Virus record (IMG/VR): IMGVR_UViG_3300018428_003479
Span: 1 to 22,290 of that record
DNA length: 22,290 nucleotides
Source: a virus
Reading direction: 5' to 3' (one strand)
The notes beneath the pieces were generated by a model that was not told where the DNA came from, did not search any database, and worked only from the letters and a program-made list of their open reading frames with translations. A program made the translations under genes and the position numbers. Shown one piece after another: positions 14,632 to 22,290 of this stretch (positions are counted from its first letter, which is position 1; the number at the start of each line of letters is the position of its first letter).

Positions 14632-14827
14632 AGAAGAATATGGAAATTCTTGGATTTCGGATATAATTGTTGAAAAAGTTTTAGAAAACATCAATATGTC
14701 AAGAGAAACTTTAGATAAAATTATCCCAATAGTTTCTTCTATAGCAGATTCAATTGAATTTTCTGAGGGAGAAAAAGGATGCTCAATTAAATTTAAAAAA
14801 GATATTTCAATTTACATAGACAAATAA
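14624..14827 (+). CDS. Small protein of unknown function
   Basis: 67 residues, ATG 14624 at the end of a nine-A run and overlapping the previous gene by 8 bases. Mixed charge and probably helical, then a beta hairpin at the C-terminus (CSIKFKKDISIYIDK). No membrane segment. No family recognised. Last gene of the unit before the GC-rich hairpin. Confidence 0.55.
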   Translation: MNKEEYGNSWISDIIVEKVLENINMSRETLDKIIPIVSSIADSIEFSEGEKGCSIKFKKDISIYIDK

Positions 14828-14830
14828 CAT

Positions 14831-14889
14831 ACGCGCCCAACCTCTCATTTACTTAGGTAGATTGACGTTGATAAAGGGCGCGTTTTTTT
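14831..14889 (+). terminator. GC-rich branched hairpin with T run
   Basis: ACGCGCCC (14831-14838) pairs with GGGCGCGT (14876-14883) and seven T follow from 14883. The 37-base interior holds its own small stem (ACCT 14840-14843 with AGGT 14855-14858). Seven GC bases in an 8-bp stem stand out in this AT-rich sequence. It could be a terminator with a long loop or a small structured RNA. Confidence 0.65.
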
Positions 14890-14900
14890 ATGGACACAAT

Positions 14901-15128
14901 ATGTACGAATATAAAAAATGTGATAATTGTAATAGAATGTTAAAAAATAGCGATAAGGTTACAGTTATAATACCTGATGTAGAAGTTGAAGGAAGGTATA
15001 GAAAAGACCAAGAAGGTTTTAGACTAAAGCTTTCAAAAGATGGAATTGAAATAAGAACAGCAAAAATCTATTGTAAAAAATGCTTAGATATAAAAAAATA
15101 TTTTTTAAATAAACAAGAGGAAGAATGA
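14901..15128 (+). CDS. Small zinc-ribbon protein
   Basis: 75 residues from ATG 14901 with GGA six bases upstream; the longer frame starting at TTG 14862 would lie within the hairpin. Two CxxC pairs (CDNC at residues 7-10 and CKKC near 58-61) about 50 residues apart would form one zinc ribbon. The middle is a beta-rich insert (VTVIIPDVEVEGRY). Likely binds nucleic acid or protein; no named family. ATGA overlap with the next gene. Confidence 0.65.
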   Translation: MYEYKKCDNCNRMLKNSDKVTVIIPDVEVEGRYRKDQEGFRLKLSKDGIEIRTAKIYCKKCLDIKKYFLNKQEEE

Positions 15129-15508
15129 TGCCAGAGTATAGTTTTAGGTGTGATAAATGCGATGAAACATTTGAAAGATTCTTTCATGTGACAGAGTATG
15201 AATCGGAATTAAAAAAATCAAAATGTCCGTCTTGCAAAAGTAAGAAAATTCATAGAGATTTTTTAGCAGATAATATAACTCCTAACTACATTAAAGGGGT
15301 TCATGAAGCAACAACATTAGGAGAACTAGCAGATAAGCGAAGTAAAAAATTAGGAAGTCGAACTGTAGAAAGTATGAAACAAAATTTTAAAACAAAGACA
15401 AAGAATACTCTTGAAGACAAGCTTCCAGAAGGAATGACTATGAGTGGTTATGAAAATTCACCAAGACTGTCAAAGAAAGAAATTGATAAAAAAAGGAAAA
15501 ATAAATGA
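15128..15508 (+). CDS. FmdB-type zinc-ribbon protein
   Basis: 126 residues from ATG 15128; an ATG at 15125 just before it would add one Met, but GAGG (15117-15120) is better spaced to 15128 and the family begins MPxYxF. MPEYSFRCDKCDETFE and CPSCKSKKIHRDF give the FmdB/zinc-ribbon pair of CxxC motifs in the first 45 residues. The remainder is basic and low-complexity. FmdB-like ribbons occur widely in phages with no firm role; a nucleic-acid or packaging function is a guess. The stop overlaps the next start. Confidence 0.7.
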   Translation: MPEYSFRCDKCDETFERFFHVTEYESELKKSKCPSCKSKKIHRDFLADNITPNYIKGVHEATTLGELADKRSKKLGSRTVESMKQNFKTKTKNTLEDKLPEGMTMSGYENSPRLSKKEIDKKRKNK

Positions 15509-15909
15509 GTGAGTTTAAAATTAATAAAGATAATAATAAAGTTAAAGATATTACTGTAAAAGCTTATACGTTTTGGGGTATGCATGAGACAGAAGATGAA
15601 TCAGGATTTCCTTTGCTTGAATTAGAAGAAGATGATGATCTAGATATTTTTATGATTCATAATGTATTTGCGGCGGAACTTGCAAGGGGAAAGAAAATAA
15701 CATACTATGTTAAAAGAGGAAAGTACGGAAAACTTTATGATCCTATTGGGATGTATAGTGAAGGAAGACAAAAATCTCAAATGAGACATGCCGGAAAACC
15801 TGAATGGGTATTAAAACCCACTACTAAAAAAGTCTTTGATCTATATAGAAATTATTTAAAAACCAAAAATTCAGCATGGCTTAATAACGCAGAAAGGGAA
15901 GTGGAATGA
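15505..15909 (+). CDS. Unknown phage protein
   Basis: 134 residues, ATGA overlap with the FmdB-like gene. A short Lys/Asn-rich start is followed by a compact alpha/beta region (AYTFWGMHETEDESGFPLLE, a stretch of acidic residues, then FMIHNVFAAELARGKKITYYVKR) and a C-terminal helix (KKVFDLYRNYLKTKN). No cysteines, signal or membrane helix. No family recognised; likely a cytoplasmic protein of the replication region. Confidence 0.6.
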   Translation: MSEFKINKDNNKVKDITVKAYTFWGMHETEDESGFPLLELEEDDDLDIFMIHNVFAAELARGKKITYYVKRGKYGKLYDPIGMYSEGRQKSQMRHAGKPEWVLKPTTKKVFDLYRNYLKTKNSAWLNNAEREVE

Positions 15910-16250
15910 GTAAAGGAAATAAAATTTCAGATGTGGAAATTTACTGTATTGAAAAGATGGTTATGGAAGGAAAATCTGTTGATGAAATATCTGAATTTCT
16001 AAAAAGAGATTCTAGAACAATAAAGAAATATTCTGATAATCTTGAAGTCCCAGAAGTTGAAAAAGAAGAAAAAAGATTTGCAAAATCAGATAAAAATAGC
16101 ACACATTTTGTTCATGAGACTGAGGGTAAGAAAAATAAAGGTGTCACTATCATGACTCCAAATGAATCTGCAAGATCAGATGAAATGCGTTCTCTCAGAT
16201 TATCTAAAGATGTAAAAAAGAATATTCATACTATTTCAGAAAATGAGTAA
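15906..16250 (+). CDS. Small helix-turn-helix protein
   Basis: 114 residues. Residues 7-45 read as a helix-turn-helix (SDVEIYCIEKMVMEGKSVDE then EISEFLKRDSRTIKKY), the pattern of resolvase or sigma-type HTH domains. The rest is charged and probably disordered (KNSTHFVHETEGKKNKG). Likely DNA-binding and possibly regulatory for this phage region, but the target is unknown. Overlaps both neighbours. Confidence 0.6.
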   Translation: MSKGNKISDVEIYCIEKMVMEGKSVDEISEFLKRDSRTIKKYSDNLEVPEVEKEEKRFAKSDKNSTHFVHETEGKKNKGVTIMTPNESARSDEMRSLRLSKDVKKNIHTISENE

Positions 16251-16677
16251 AAAACAAACTAAAAAAAGTAAGTACCCCTCTAGGTATTCTCCAGAAAAGT
16301 TTGTACACGCCGCTCAGTATATTACAGAAGTAATCTGTGAAAAGAAAGCACAAGTTGATAAAAAAGAACTCCCAATAAAATTTTGGGAGTTAGACGAATG
16401 GCGTAAATTCTATAAATATCAAATAACTTTAGCTAATAAGTTATTGAAAAAATATGGAGAGCATTCTATAATAGCAGCATTAAAAGATAAAAGGATGTGG
16501 AGAACTTATTCTTTAAGAAATCCATTTCTTGAAAATGTTGTTAAAGAATATAAAGCAAAGGAAGATATCGCTAGAGAGATTGCAAAAAAGATAGAGTATG
16601 ATTTCTCAGAGAAAGAGACATACGAAAGTAGTAATAAGAAAAAATCTATCATTTCAAAATTAGAGGATCTTGAATGA
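16243..16677 (+). CDS. Basic helical phage protein, unknown function
   Basis: 144 residues. Strongly basic N-terminus (SKKQTKKSKYPSRYSPEKF), then mainly helices rich in Lys and aromatic residues (ELDEWRKFYKYQITLANKLLKKYG, MWRTYSLRNPFLENVVKEY). No cysteines or membrane segment. The composition fits a nucleic-acid binding partner of the recombinase that follows with a 4-base overlap, but that is only position. No family recognised. Confidence 0.6.
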   Translation: MSKKQTKKSKYPSRYSPEKFVHAAQYITEVICEKKAQVDKKELPIKFWELDEWRKFYKYQITLANKLLKKYGEHSIIAALKDKRMWRTYSLRNPFLENVVKEYKAKEDIAREIAKKIEYDFSEKETYESSNKKKSIISKLEDLE

Positions 16678-17666
16678 CAAAAACAGATATTATTAAGGAA
16701 TATGGAGATGTTCTTCTGGATGCATCGCATATCGTTGAAAACCCTCCACCAATCATTTCTGTTAGCCCTAAGATTGATATTGCATTAGGAGGTGGCGTAC
16801 CAGAAGGTTGCCTTTTTATCATGACAGGTCCAGAGAAGATTGGTAAGACTGTACATGCATTACAGTTTTGCAGAAACGCTCAAAAAATTCAAACAGAAAA
16901 CAACAAAGATAGAAATATCTATTATGGAAATATTGAAGGCAGACTAAAAAAACGAGACTTGGAAGGAATAGCCAATCTGGATTATTCTAGTGATAACTTC
17001 AAAGTAGTAGGATCGACCAAAGGGAATATTCTTTCCGGTGAAAAGTATCTAGGCATTTTTGATAATATTATCCATAATGAGCCACATGCAGTATGTGTAA
17101 TTGATTCATTCTCTGCATTAGCAGCGGAAGCAGAACTGATTGGAGACATTACAGATACTCAGGTTGCTGCAATGAATCGCTATCTAAGTAAGTTCACCAG
17201 AAGATTTGCAAATGTTCTTCCAATCAACAGAGTTACACTTGTTGGTATTACTCATCTGATGGCGAACATCCAAAAGTTTGGAGCAGGTAAGAGTAAGGTA
17301 GAAAAATCAGGAAATGCATTGAAATATGCACAGGATGTAAAACTGTGGGCTACTCATAAACAACCTCTCATGCAGGGAGAAACGCAGATAGGACAAAAGG
17401 TAAACTGGATTGTAGAAAACTCCGCTATTGGCGCACCGGGACAAAAAGTTACGAGTATTATTAAATATGGAAGGGGTATTTGGAATGAATACGAACTTGC
17501 AGAACTGGCTAAAGACTTTGGTGTTGTTGAGGGTAAGACTTGGATAACACTTCCAAATGGAGAGAAAGTTCAGGGAATGTCTAACTTTGCGACATACTTA
17601 GAAGAAAACCCTTCATATTATGAAGATTTGAGACAGCAGGTTTTTGAAATGATAGGTATGGGATGA
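16674..17666 (+). CDS. RecA-like recombinase
   Basis: 330 residues. Walker A GPEKIGKT (52-59) and Walker B AVCVIDSFSAL with Asp144, plus Glu88 in GNIEGR at the place of the RecA catalytic Glu, fit the RecA core. The N-terminal substrate-type lead-in is IDIALGGGVPEGCLFIMTG. A glycine/lysine-rich loop (KFGAGKSKVEKSGN) lies where RecA has its DNA-binding loop 2. The length suits a phage RecA/UvsX-like strand-exchange protein rather than full bacterial RecA with its C-terminal domain. It would promote recombination-dependent replication with the helicase and nuclease downstream. Base composition is less AT-rich than the genes before it. Confidence 0.88.
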   Translation: MTKTDIIKEYGDVLLDASHIVENPPPIISVSPKIDIALGGGVPEGCLFIMTGPEKIGKTVHALQFCRNAQKIQTENNKDRNIYYGNIEGRLKKRDLEGIANLDYSSDNFKVVGSTKGNILSGEKYLGIFDNIIHNEPHAVCVIDSFSALAAEAELIGDITDTQVAAMNRYLSKFTRRFANVLPINRVTLVGITHLMANIQKFGAGKSKVEKSGNALKYAQDVKLWATHKQPLMQGETQIGQKVNWIVENSAIGAPGQKVTSIIKYGRGIWNEYELAELAKDFGVVEGKTWITLPNGEKVQGMSNFATYLEENPSYYEDLRQQVFEMIGMG

Positions 17667-18073
17667 GAGTAAAAGACTTACATGGCAATACTTCTAACTG
17701 GAAATTAAAAGGAGAGATAGTTAGTGCTTCTGACAGTAAAAGAAGATCAAAACTTCATGTGATGGCAAGAACAATACTATACGATCTTTTTCCTACTATT
17801 CAGATTTTAGAAGAAGTGCCAATTAATGCAAGACCGGGAAAGACACAGTTCTTAGACTTCTATATCAATAAGATCAAACTTGCAGTTGAAGTACATGGTC
17901 AGCAGCATTATAAATTTAACAGCATGTTTCATGCTTCTGCACAAGACTTCTTAAATCAAAAGAAGCTAGATGCAGATAAAAGAGAATGGTGTTTATACAA
18001 CAATATAACACTTATAGAACTACCTTACAATGAAAAGGAAGAAGAATGGCGGAACAGGATAATTCACCGTTAG
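17663..18073 (+). CDS. Probable PD-(D/E)XK-type nuclease
   Basis: 136 residues. Candidate active-site residues: Glu51, Asp65 in FLDFYINK, Glu76 and His78 in LAVEVHGQQHY, with Asp103 to Lys106 in KLDADKRE, then the buried strand NITLIELPY. This E...D...ExH arrangement fits the Vsr/EDxHD branch of the PD-(D/E)XK fold. A basic N-terminus (SDSKRRSKLHVMART) could touch DNA. It starts on the recombinase stop and may process recombination intermediates. A free-standing homing nuclease is an alternative, though no intron or inserted gene is seen. The next gene begins 28 bases before this stop. Confidence 0.65.
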   Translation: MRVKDLHGNTSNWKLKGEIVSASDSKRRSKLHVMARTILYDLFPTIQILEEVPINARPGKTQFLDFYINKIKLAVEVHGQQHYKFNSMFHASAQDFLNQKKLDADKREWCLYNNITLIELPYNEKEEEWRNRIIHR

Positions 18074-18531
18074 GAAGAATGAAAAGACTTGATGAAATTT
18101 TAGATGAATATGAATCTTCAATAGGTATTTCTAAATTTAAAGAACAGGCTATGGATGAAGAAGTTAAAAAATATTTATCTATGGACAGAAATCAAATAGA
18201 AAAATTAACTGTCCAAGAATGTGGTGAAGCAGCATTAATGCTTGGTGGACTTTCTTTTCATATTCAAAGATGTTATAATAGAGAGATATCTAGAGTTAAT
18301 TGGGCAGACAATTTACTTAAAAAAACAATAGCTGGTGAAGAACAACAGTATAGAGGGTCTTGGGAAAGCCAATATAATCAAGCTATTAAAAATAATGATT
18401 ATGCAAATGATTTATTAAAATTAAAAAGCTACGCTCAACAAAGAGCAGACAGATTAACATATATCGCATCTTCTGCAAAAAATATGAGCGATCTTTATAA
18501 GAACTTACAAATGGCAAAGGCTATGAAATGA
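18046..18531 (+). CDS. Unknown helical phage protein
   Basis: 161 residues. It overlaps the nuclease by 28 bases, so it uses its own ATG with GGAAGAAGAA upstream. Almost entirely helical: an acidic N-terminus (RMKRLDEILDEYES), a small hydrophobic helix (ECGEAALMLGGLSFHIQRCYNRE) and repeated polar helices. No enzymatic motif. The core pattern ECGEAALMLGGL with a following Trp (RVNWADNLL) is something I associate with small phage replication-region proteins, but I cannot name it. Confidence 0.6.
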   Translation: MAEQDNSPLGRMKRLDEILDEYESSIGISKFKEQAMDEEVKKYLSMDRNQIEKLTVQECGEAALMLGGLSFHIQRCYNREISRVNWADNLLKKTIAGEEQQYRGSWESQYNQAIKNNDYANDLLKLKSYAQQRADRLTYIASSAKNMSDLYKNLQMAKAMK

Positions 18532-19001
18532 ATAAAAAAGAATTGATTGCTAAAATATTAGAAAAATTAAGCGAAGAAGAATTAAAACAATTAATTGGAG
18601 AAGAAGAAGAAAAAGAACAACACACTCATGTAATAAAAAGAAGGGGTTCAGGCTATAACAAAAAGAAGAAGAAGAAATCTAAAAATAATCAAACTCAAAC
18701 AGTTAAACAAAATAAGTACTCAAAAAAAACACCTATGGAAATAGGCAACAGAAAAAACAAGTTTGAAGATTTTATGGAAAATATTTCTCTTGATCCTACA
18801 GAACAAAAAGAACTTGCAAAAGCCTCTAAAGATGATGAAATTTCAAGAAAAAACACAAAACCCAAAAGAAAAACTAAAAGACCAAGTACACTTATAGATA
18901 TAGCCTGTAGCGTATGCAGAAAAGATTTTAATGTTTCTAGAAATCTAGTATCGAGTGTAGAAAGATGGAAATGCAATTCTTGTTGCTGTCAAGGGAGATA
19001 A
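18528..19001 (+). CDS. Lys-rich protein with C-terminal zinc ribbon
   Basis: 157 residues. Helical start (MNKKELIAKILEKLSEEELKQ) then a long, mostly disordered Lys/Asn/Thr stretch (about 38-122) and a C-terminal zinc-ribbon-like segment: CSVC near 127-130, and CNSCCC about 20 residues later. It may bind DNA through the basic stretch and zinc through the end. Between nuclease, recombinase and helicase, a role in replication is plausible. ATGA overlap with the upstream gene. Confidence 0.6.
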   Translation: MNKKELIAKILEKLSEEELKQLIGEEEEKEQHTHVIKRRGSGYNKKKKKKSKNNQTQTVKQNKYSKKTPMEIGNRKNKFEDFMENISLDPTEQKELAKASKDDEISRKNTKPKRKTKRPSTLIDIACSVCRKDFNVSRNLVSSVERWKCNSCCCQGR

Positions 19002-19005
19002 ATTA

Positions 19006-20457
19006 ATGATTTTGTCAGATCCTGCTGCGGAACGTGCAGTTCTAGCTGGCGTGTGTAAATATGGCACAGAAGCTTACTATGACGTAGCAGACATAATAAA
19101 TGAAAATACATTTACTGTTGATTCTAATTCTGTTATTTATTCATGTGTAAAAAGATTAATAGAGCAAGACGATACAAGAGTTATAGATGTTGCATCTGTT
19201 CTTTCGTCTGCTAAAGAAATAGGTCTTGATACATTCTTTACAAATAATAACGAGCTATCTCATTTAGGCGCTGTTTTAAAGTTTCCTGTTGCGTTTCAAA
19301 ATATAAGAAAGTTTGGCGCAAAAATAAGAAAGCTTCAAATAGCTAGAATGATGTATGATCAGCTTGAAGAAACTAAAGAAAAGTATCTTGATATTAAAGG
19401 TGATGAGCCTATCTCTCATATTCTTGGAATGGCAGAAGAATCAATCTTTGATTTCACTTCTCTGCTAAACGACCAAGACGATGCTCCAGAGCTTTTGTTC
19501 GGAGACTTAGACGAATATCTAATTGACAGGGCTGAGAATAGGGTAGATCAGATTGGAATCCCAACTGGTTTCAATAAATATGATTTTGCAATCGGTGGAG
19601 GTCTTAGAAAAGGGACTGTTAATGTTATTGGAGCTAGAACAAAGGTTGGTAAAAGTCTTATTGGATTAAACATGGGATTCGATATTGCTAAACGTGGAGT
19701 TCCTGTTTTATATCTTGATACTGAAATGACTAAAAAAGACCAGCAGAATAGAGGTGGTGCAATGTCATCATTCAATAATCATGCTAAATCTAGTATCAAT
19801 GAAATTGAAACAGGTAAATTTGCAGACAACCCATTTCAGAAAAATTCTATATTAGAATTAGCAAAAGAGTTAAAGAACATTCCCTTCTACCATAAAAATA
19901 TTGGAGGCAGGGCATTTGAAGATCAAGTCTCTATCATGAGAAGGTGGCTTGCAAAAACAGTTGGTTTGAATGCAGAAGGAAAAGCAAATGATTGTGTCAT
20001 TGTATACGATTATCTGAAACTTATGGAAGCTTCTGAGTTAGCTAAGACAGACCTAAAAGAATTTCAGCTTCTGGGGTTCATGATGACCTCGCTACATAAC
20101 TTTGCTTTAAGATATGAGATTCCTATCCTCTCTTTTATTCAATTGAATAGAGATGGTATTACAAAGGAATCTACAGACGCAGCAAGTGGCTCAGATAGGA
20201 TCATGTGGCTATGTTCTAATTTTACTATTTATAAAGAAAAGTCAGATGAGGAAATAGCTCAAGATGGAATATCTAACGGTAATAGAAAACTTGTTCCTAT
20301 TATTTCTAGACATGGAGAAGGCTTGTCTGGAGGTGACTACATTAACGTAATGATGCAAGGAGCTTACGCTAAATTAATAGAAGGTCCAACTGCACAAGAA
20401 TTAGCCAACAGTAGAATCGAAGACGAAGTAAACGATGAAGAAGATATCGCATTTTAA
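19006..20457 (+). CDS. dnaB: DnaB-like replicative helicase
   Basis: 483 residues. The N-terminal domain (1-150) has the DnaB opening (LSDPAAERAVLAGVCKYG). The RecA-type motor follows: Walker A GARTKVGKS (209-217), catalytic Glu240 in YLDTEM, Walker B VIVYDYLKL with Asp335, and later IPILSFIQLNRDG and ASGSDRIMWLCSNF. It uses ATP to unwind the fork 5'-3' as a hexamer. The acidic tail (EDEVNDEEDIAF) overlaps the primase start by 23 bases, matching the usual phage helicase-primase pairing. Residues 240-262 have a phage-type polar insert. Complete, with all catalytic residues. Confidence 0.95.
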   Translation: MILSDPAAERAVLAGVCKYGTEAYYDVADIINENTFTVDSNSVIYSCVKRLIEQDDTRVIDVASVLSSAKEIGLDTFFTNNNELSHLGAVLKFPVAFQNIRKFGAKIRKLQIARMMYDQLEETKEKYLDIKGDEPISHILGMAEESIFDFTSLLNDQDDAPELLFGDLDEYLIDRAENRVDQIGIPTGFNKYDFAIGGGLRKGTVNVIGARTKVGKSLIGLNMGFDIAKRGVPVLYLDTEMTKKDQQNRGGAMSSFNNHAKSSINEIETGKFADNPFQKNSILELAKELKNIPFYHKNIGGRAFEDQVSIMRRWLAKTVGLNAEGKANDCVIVYDYLKLMEASELAKTDLKEFQLLGFMMTSLHNFALRYEIPILSFIQLNRDGITKESTDAASGSDRIMWLCSNFTIYKEKSDEEIAQDGISNGNRKLVPIISRHGEGLSGGDYINVMMQGAYAKLIEGPTAQELANSRIEDEVNDEEDIAF

Positions 20458-21577
20458 ATATAAAGACCAAGGAAAGTTAAATCAATTAACTGATATAGTT
20501 GTAGATAATATTGAAGATATTTACGAATATTTTGAAGCTGAATATCATAAAGGGCAAAAAGTATATTTTTCAAATTGTTTTATACATGGAGGTGATAATA
20601 AAACTGCTTTAAATTTATATTATGATGCAGACTATAGAGTGCATTTTAAATGCAGAACTCATGGTTGCGAAAAACATTTTGGAACTTCTCTTATTAGCAT
20701 GATAAGAGGTGCGCTTTCTAATGTAAAATACGGATGGAAAGTACCAGGGGATAAAACTGTTAGCTTTGATGAGACAATTGAATTTCTATTAGATAGATAC
20801 AAATTAGATTTTGGACAAATAAAAGGGCAATCTTTAAATGTAGGAAATCATGAATTTTGCAAAGTCGTAAATAGTTTATCTAAAAACAAATTAAGTGGAA
20901 CTATTGATAGAGAGTTTTATAGAAAGCGAGTTGAAATACCTTCAAAATATTTTCTTAATAGAGGATATACTATCGAAGTGTTAGACGACTATGACGTTGG
21001 AAATTGTAAAACTTATGGTAAAGAATTTTTTAACAGGGCAGTAGTTCCAATTTATGATGATGATGGCGAGATGATAGTAGGATTTACTGCTAGAAGCATT
21101 TTTGACCAATGTAAAGAGTGCAAGTCTTATCACGACCCAAATAAACAATGTTATCATTTTCCAAAATGGAGACATTCTAAAGGATTTCAAAAAGAGAAGT
21201 CATTATACAATTTTTGGAAAGCAAAAGACCACATATTAGAATCTGGAGTAATTGTTATAGTTGAATCGCCAGGGAATGTTTGGAGGCTAGAAGAAGCAGG
21301 TATACACAATTCTGTAGCTCTATTTGGAACAGTTTTAAACAGCCCCCAAAAACAATTAATAGACGAATCTGGAGCATTGTCTATTATAATTATAATGGAT
21401 AATGATGAAAATGAAGCTGGTCAAAAAGCGGCTCAAAAAATCAAAGAGCAATGTGAAAAATCATATCGTGTTTATACATTAGATATAAATAAACAGGATG
21501 TTGGAGAAATGAATACTAACGAAATAACCGAAGATATTAGACCTTGGATTAATAAGGCAAAGGAGATTTATAAATGA
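20435..21577 (+). CDS. DnaG-like primase
   Basis: 380 residues. An N-terminal CHC2-type zinc site is visible: Cys48 and His51 (SNCFIHGG), Cys73 and Cys78 (KCRTHGC). The TOPRIM domain follows with Glu277 (VIVIVESPGNVWRLEEAG) and the DxD pair Asp322/Asp324 in IIMDNDENEAG. It makes RNA primers on the lagging strand next to the helicase. Unusual: a second Cys cluster (CKECK at 226-230 with Cys239), which might bind another zinc in the catalytic core. Shorter than bacterial DnaG, lacking the helicase-binding C-terminal domain, as typical for phage primases. The stop overlaps the kinase start (ATGA). Confidence 0.92.
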   Translation: MKKISHFKYKDQGKLNQLTDIVVDNIEDIYEYFEAEYHKGQKVYFSNCFIHGGDNKTALNLYYDADYRVHFKCRTHGCEKHFGTSLISMIRGALSNVKYGWKVPGDKTVSFDETIEFLLDRYKLDFGQIKGQSLNVGNHEFCKVVNSLSKNKLSGTIDREFYRKRVEIPSKYFLNRGYTIEVLDDYDVGNCKTYGKEFFNRAVVPIYDDDGEMIVGFTARSIFDQCKECKSYHDPNKQCYHFPKWRHSKGFQKEKSLYNFWKAKDHILESGVIVIVESPGNVWRLEEAGIHNSVALFGTVLNSPQKQLIDESGALSIIIIMDNDENEAGQKAAQKIKEQCEKSYRVYTLDINKQDVGEMNTNEITEDIRPWINKAKEIYK

Positions 21578-22290
21578 CACAATTAATTGGTTTTGCAGGA
21601 AAAAAGCAAAGCGGAAAAGATACTTGCTGTAATTTTGTCTTGATGTTAAAACTGATAGAAAATGGTGTCTGTAAAAAGGCAAGACTAAATGATAAGGGTA
21701 TCATAGAAGTTTCAGATGTTTTTGGAGAAAACAATGGCAAAAAATGGATGGAATTTAAACAGCCAGATGTAAATGCTGCTGCTGTAATGAATAATTTTAG
21801 CGATGTAAAAATTTATTCTTTGGCAGGAGAACTTAAAAGAATATGTATAGATGTTTTTGGAATTAAACATTCTCAGGTATATGGAACAGATGAGCAAAAG
21901 AACCAAAAGGTTGAACATCTAAGATGGGAAAATATGCCTGGAAATAAATCTAAAACAGGAGCAATGACTGCTCGCGAATTTATGCAATATCTTGGTACAG
22001 ATATTATGCGTAAAATGTATAAAGATGTATGGATTAATTCTTTAATGAAAAAAATAGAAGAAGACAATCCAAAGATAGCCTTGATCTCAGATGTAAGATT
22101 TGATAATGAAATTAAAAAGATAAAAGATGAACTTGGGATTGTTATTGGTTTAAAAAGAGATATTTATAAATCAAAAGACAAACATGCTAGTGAAAAGATT
22201 AAATTCAATCTATGTAGCAAAATAATCAACAATAGTAAAATGGATATCCCCGAGCAAAATAAAGCTGTTTATGAAGCATTAACTTCATTA
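21574..22290 (+). CDS. Deoxynucleoside monophosphate kinase, T4 gp1-like (3' partial)
   Basis: 239 codons with no stop before the window ends. Begins MTQLIGFAGKKQSGKDT, a Walker A (GKKQSGKDT) P-loop. Later blocks are LRWENMPG, TAREFMQYLGTDIMRKMY followed by WINSLM, and ALISDVRFDNEI, the pattern of the phage dNMP kinase family typified by T4 gene 1. The enzyme phosphorylates dNMPs to dNDPs, completing the pool supply begun by ribonucleotide reductase, dUTPase and GMP reductase. Starts on the primase stop. Only the carboxyl end is missing. Confidence 0.88.
   Translation, partial: MTQLIGFAGKKQSGKDTCCNFVLMLKLIENGVCKKARLNDKGIIEVSDVFGENNGKKWMEFKQPDVNAAAVMNNFSDVKIYSLAGELKRICIDVFGIKHSQVYGTDEQKNQKVEHLRWENMPGNKSKTGAMTAREFMQYLGTDIMRKMYKDVWINSLMKKIEEDNPKIALISDVRFDNEIKKIKDELGIVIGLKRDIYKSKDKHASEKIKFNLCSKIINNSKMDIPEQNKAVYEALTSL

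Noticed and set aside
14890-14943. 17-codon ORF directly after the hairpin at 14831
   Set aside because: No ribosome binding site, and it overlaps the better-supported zinc-ribbon start at 14901 out of frame.
1-22290. CRISPR array, insertion sequence or integrase
   Set aside because: No spaced direct repeats, transposase, integrase or terminal inverted repeats were seen.

Overview
The window reads as an internal piece of a tailed double-stranded DNA phage genome. It is AT-rich by eye. Every credible gene lies on the + strand, packed end to end with many ATGA or TAATG stop/start overlaps. It holds phage replication, recombination and nucleotide genes (DnaB-like helicase, DnaG-like primase, RecA-like recombinase, class II ribonucleotide reductase, dUTPase, dNMP kinase) and no host housekeeping block. 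The first gene is cut at its 5' end and the last at its 3' end. The best host clue is a complete DUF1501 gene with a twin-arginine signal, a family strongly associated with Planctomycetes. A Cys-rich exported-looking protein near 13.6 kb fits that loosely. A planctomycete host is therefore inferred, not proven.

Layout. (1) 1-2880: the end of a modular protein with a Cys-rich head, an EF-hand and a C-terminal KARYWSC motif, then an accessory cassette of DUF1501, a small secreted His/Tyr/Pro-rich protein and a 50-residue DUF5522 protein, closed by a hairpin terminator. (2) 3000-8976: an 18-codon membrane micro-ORF overlapping a GT4 glycosyltransferase, then dUTPase, GMP reductase, two unknown proteins, a ClpP-type serine protease, a DeoC-like TIM-barrel protein lacking the usual catalytic lysine, a probable virion protein and a membrane coiled-coil protein, closed by a second hairpin. 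(3) 9048-14827: a small CxxC protein, a non-coding stretch of about 290 bases with a closed stem and a terminator, the B12-dependent ribonucleotide reductase, a papain-like cysteine protease coupled to a membrane-anchored Cys-rich protein, and a run of small membrane proteins including a holin-like one. (4) 14831-22290: a GC-rich branched hairpin, small zinc-ribbon and HTH proteins, then recombinase, PD-(D/E)XK-like nuclease, helicase, primase and dNMP kinase.

How the genes fit together. dUTPase, GMP reductase, ribonucleotide reductase and dNMP kinase would redirect host nucleotides into phage DNA. Helicase, primase, recombinase and nuclease form the replication/recombination core. The secreted and membrane cassettes (1234-2880 and 12097-14827) are the parts least explained by standard phage biology and probably act at the host envelope. 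Four hairpin-plus-U-tract elements, most sitting directly against the next gene's ribosome binding site, divide the strand into transcription units.
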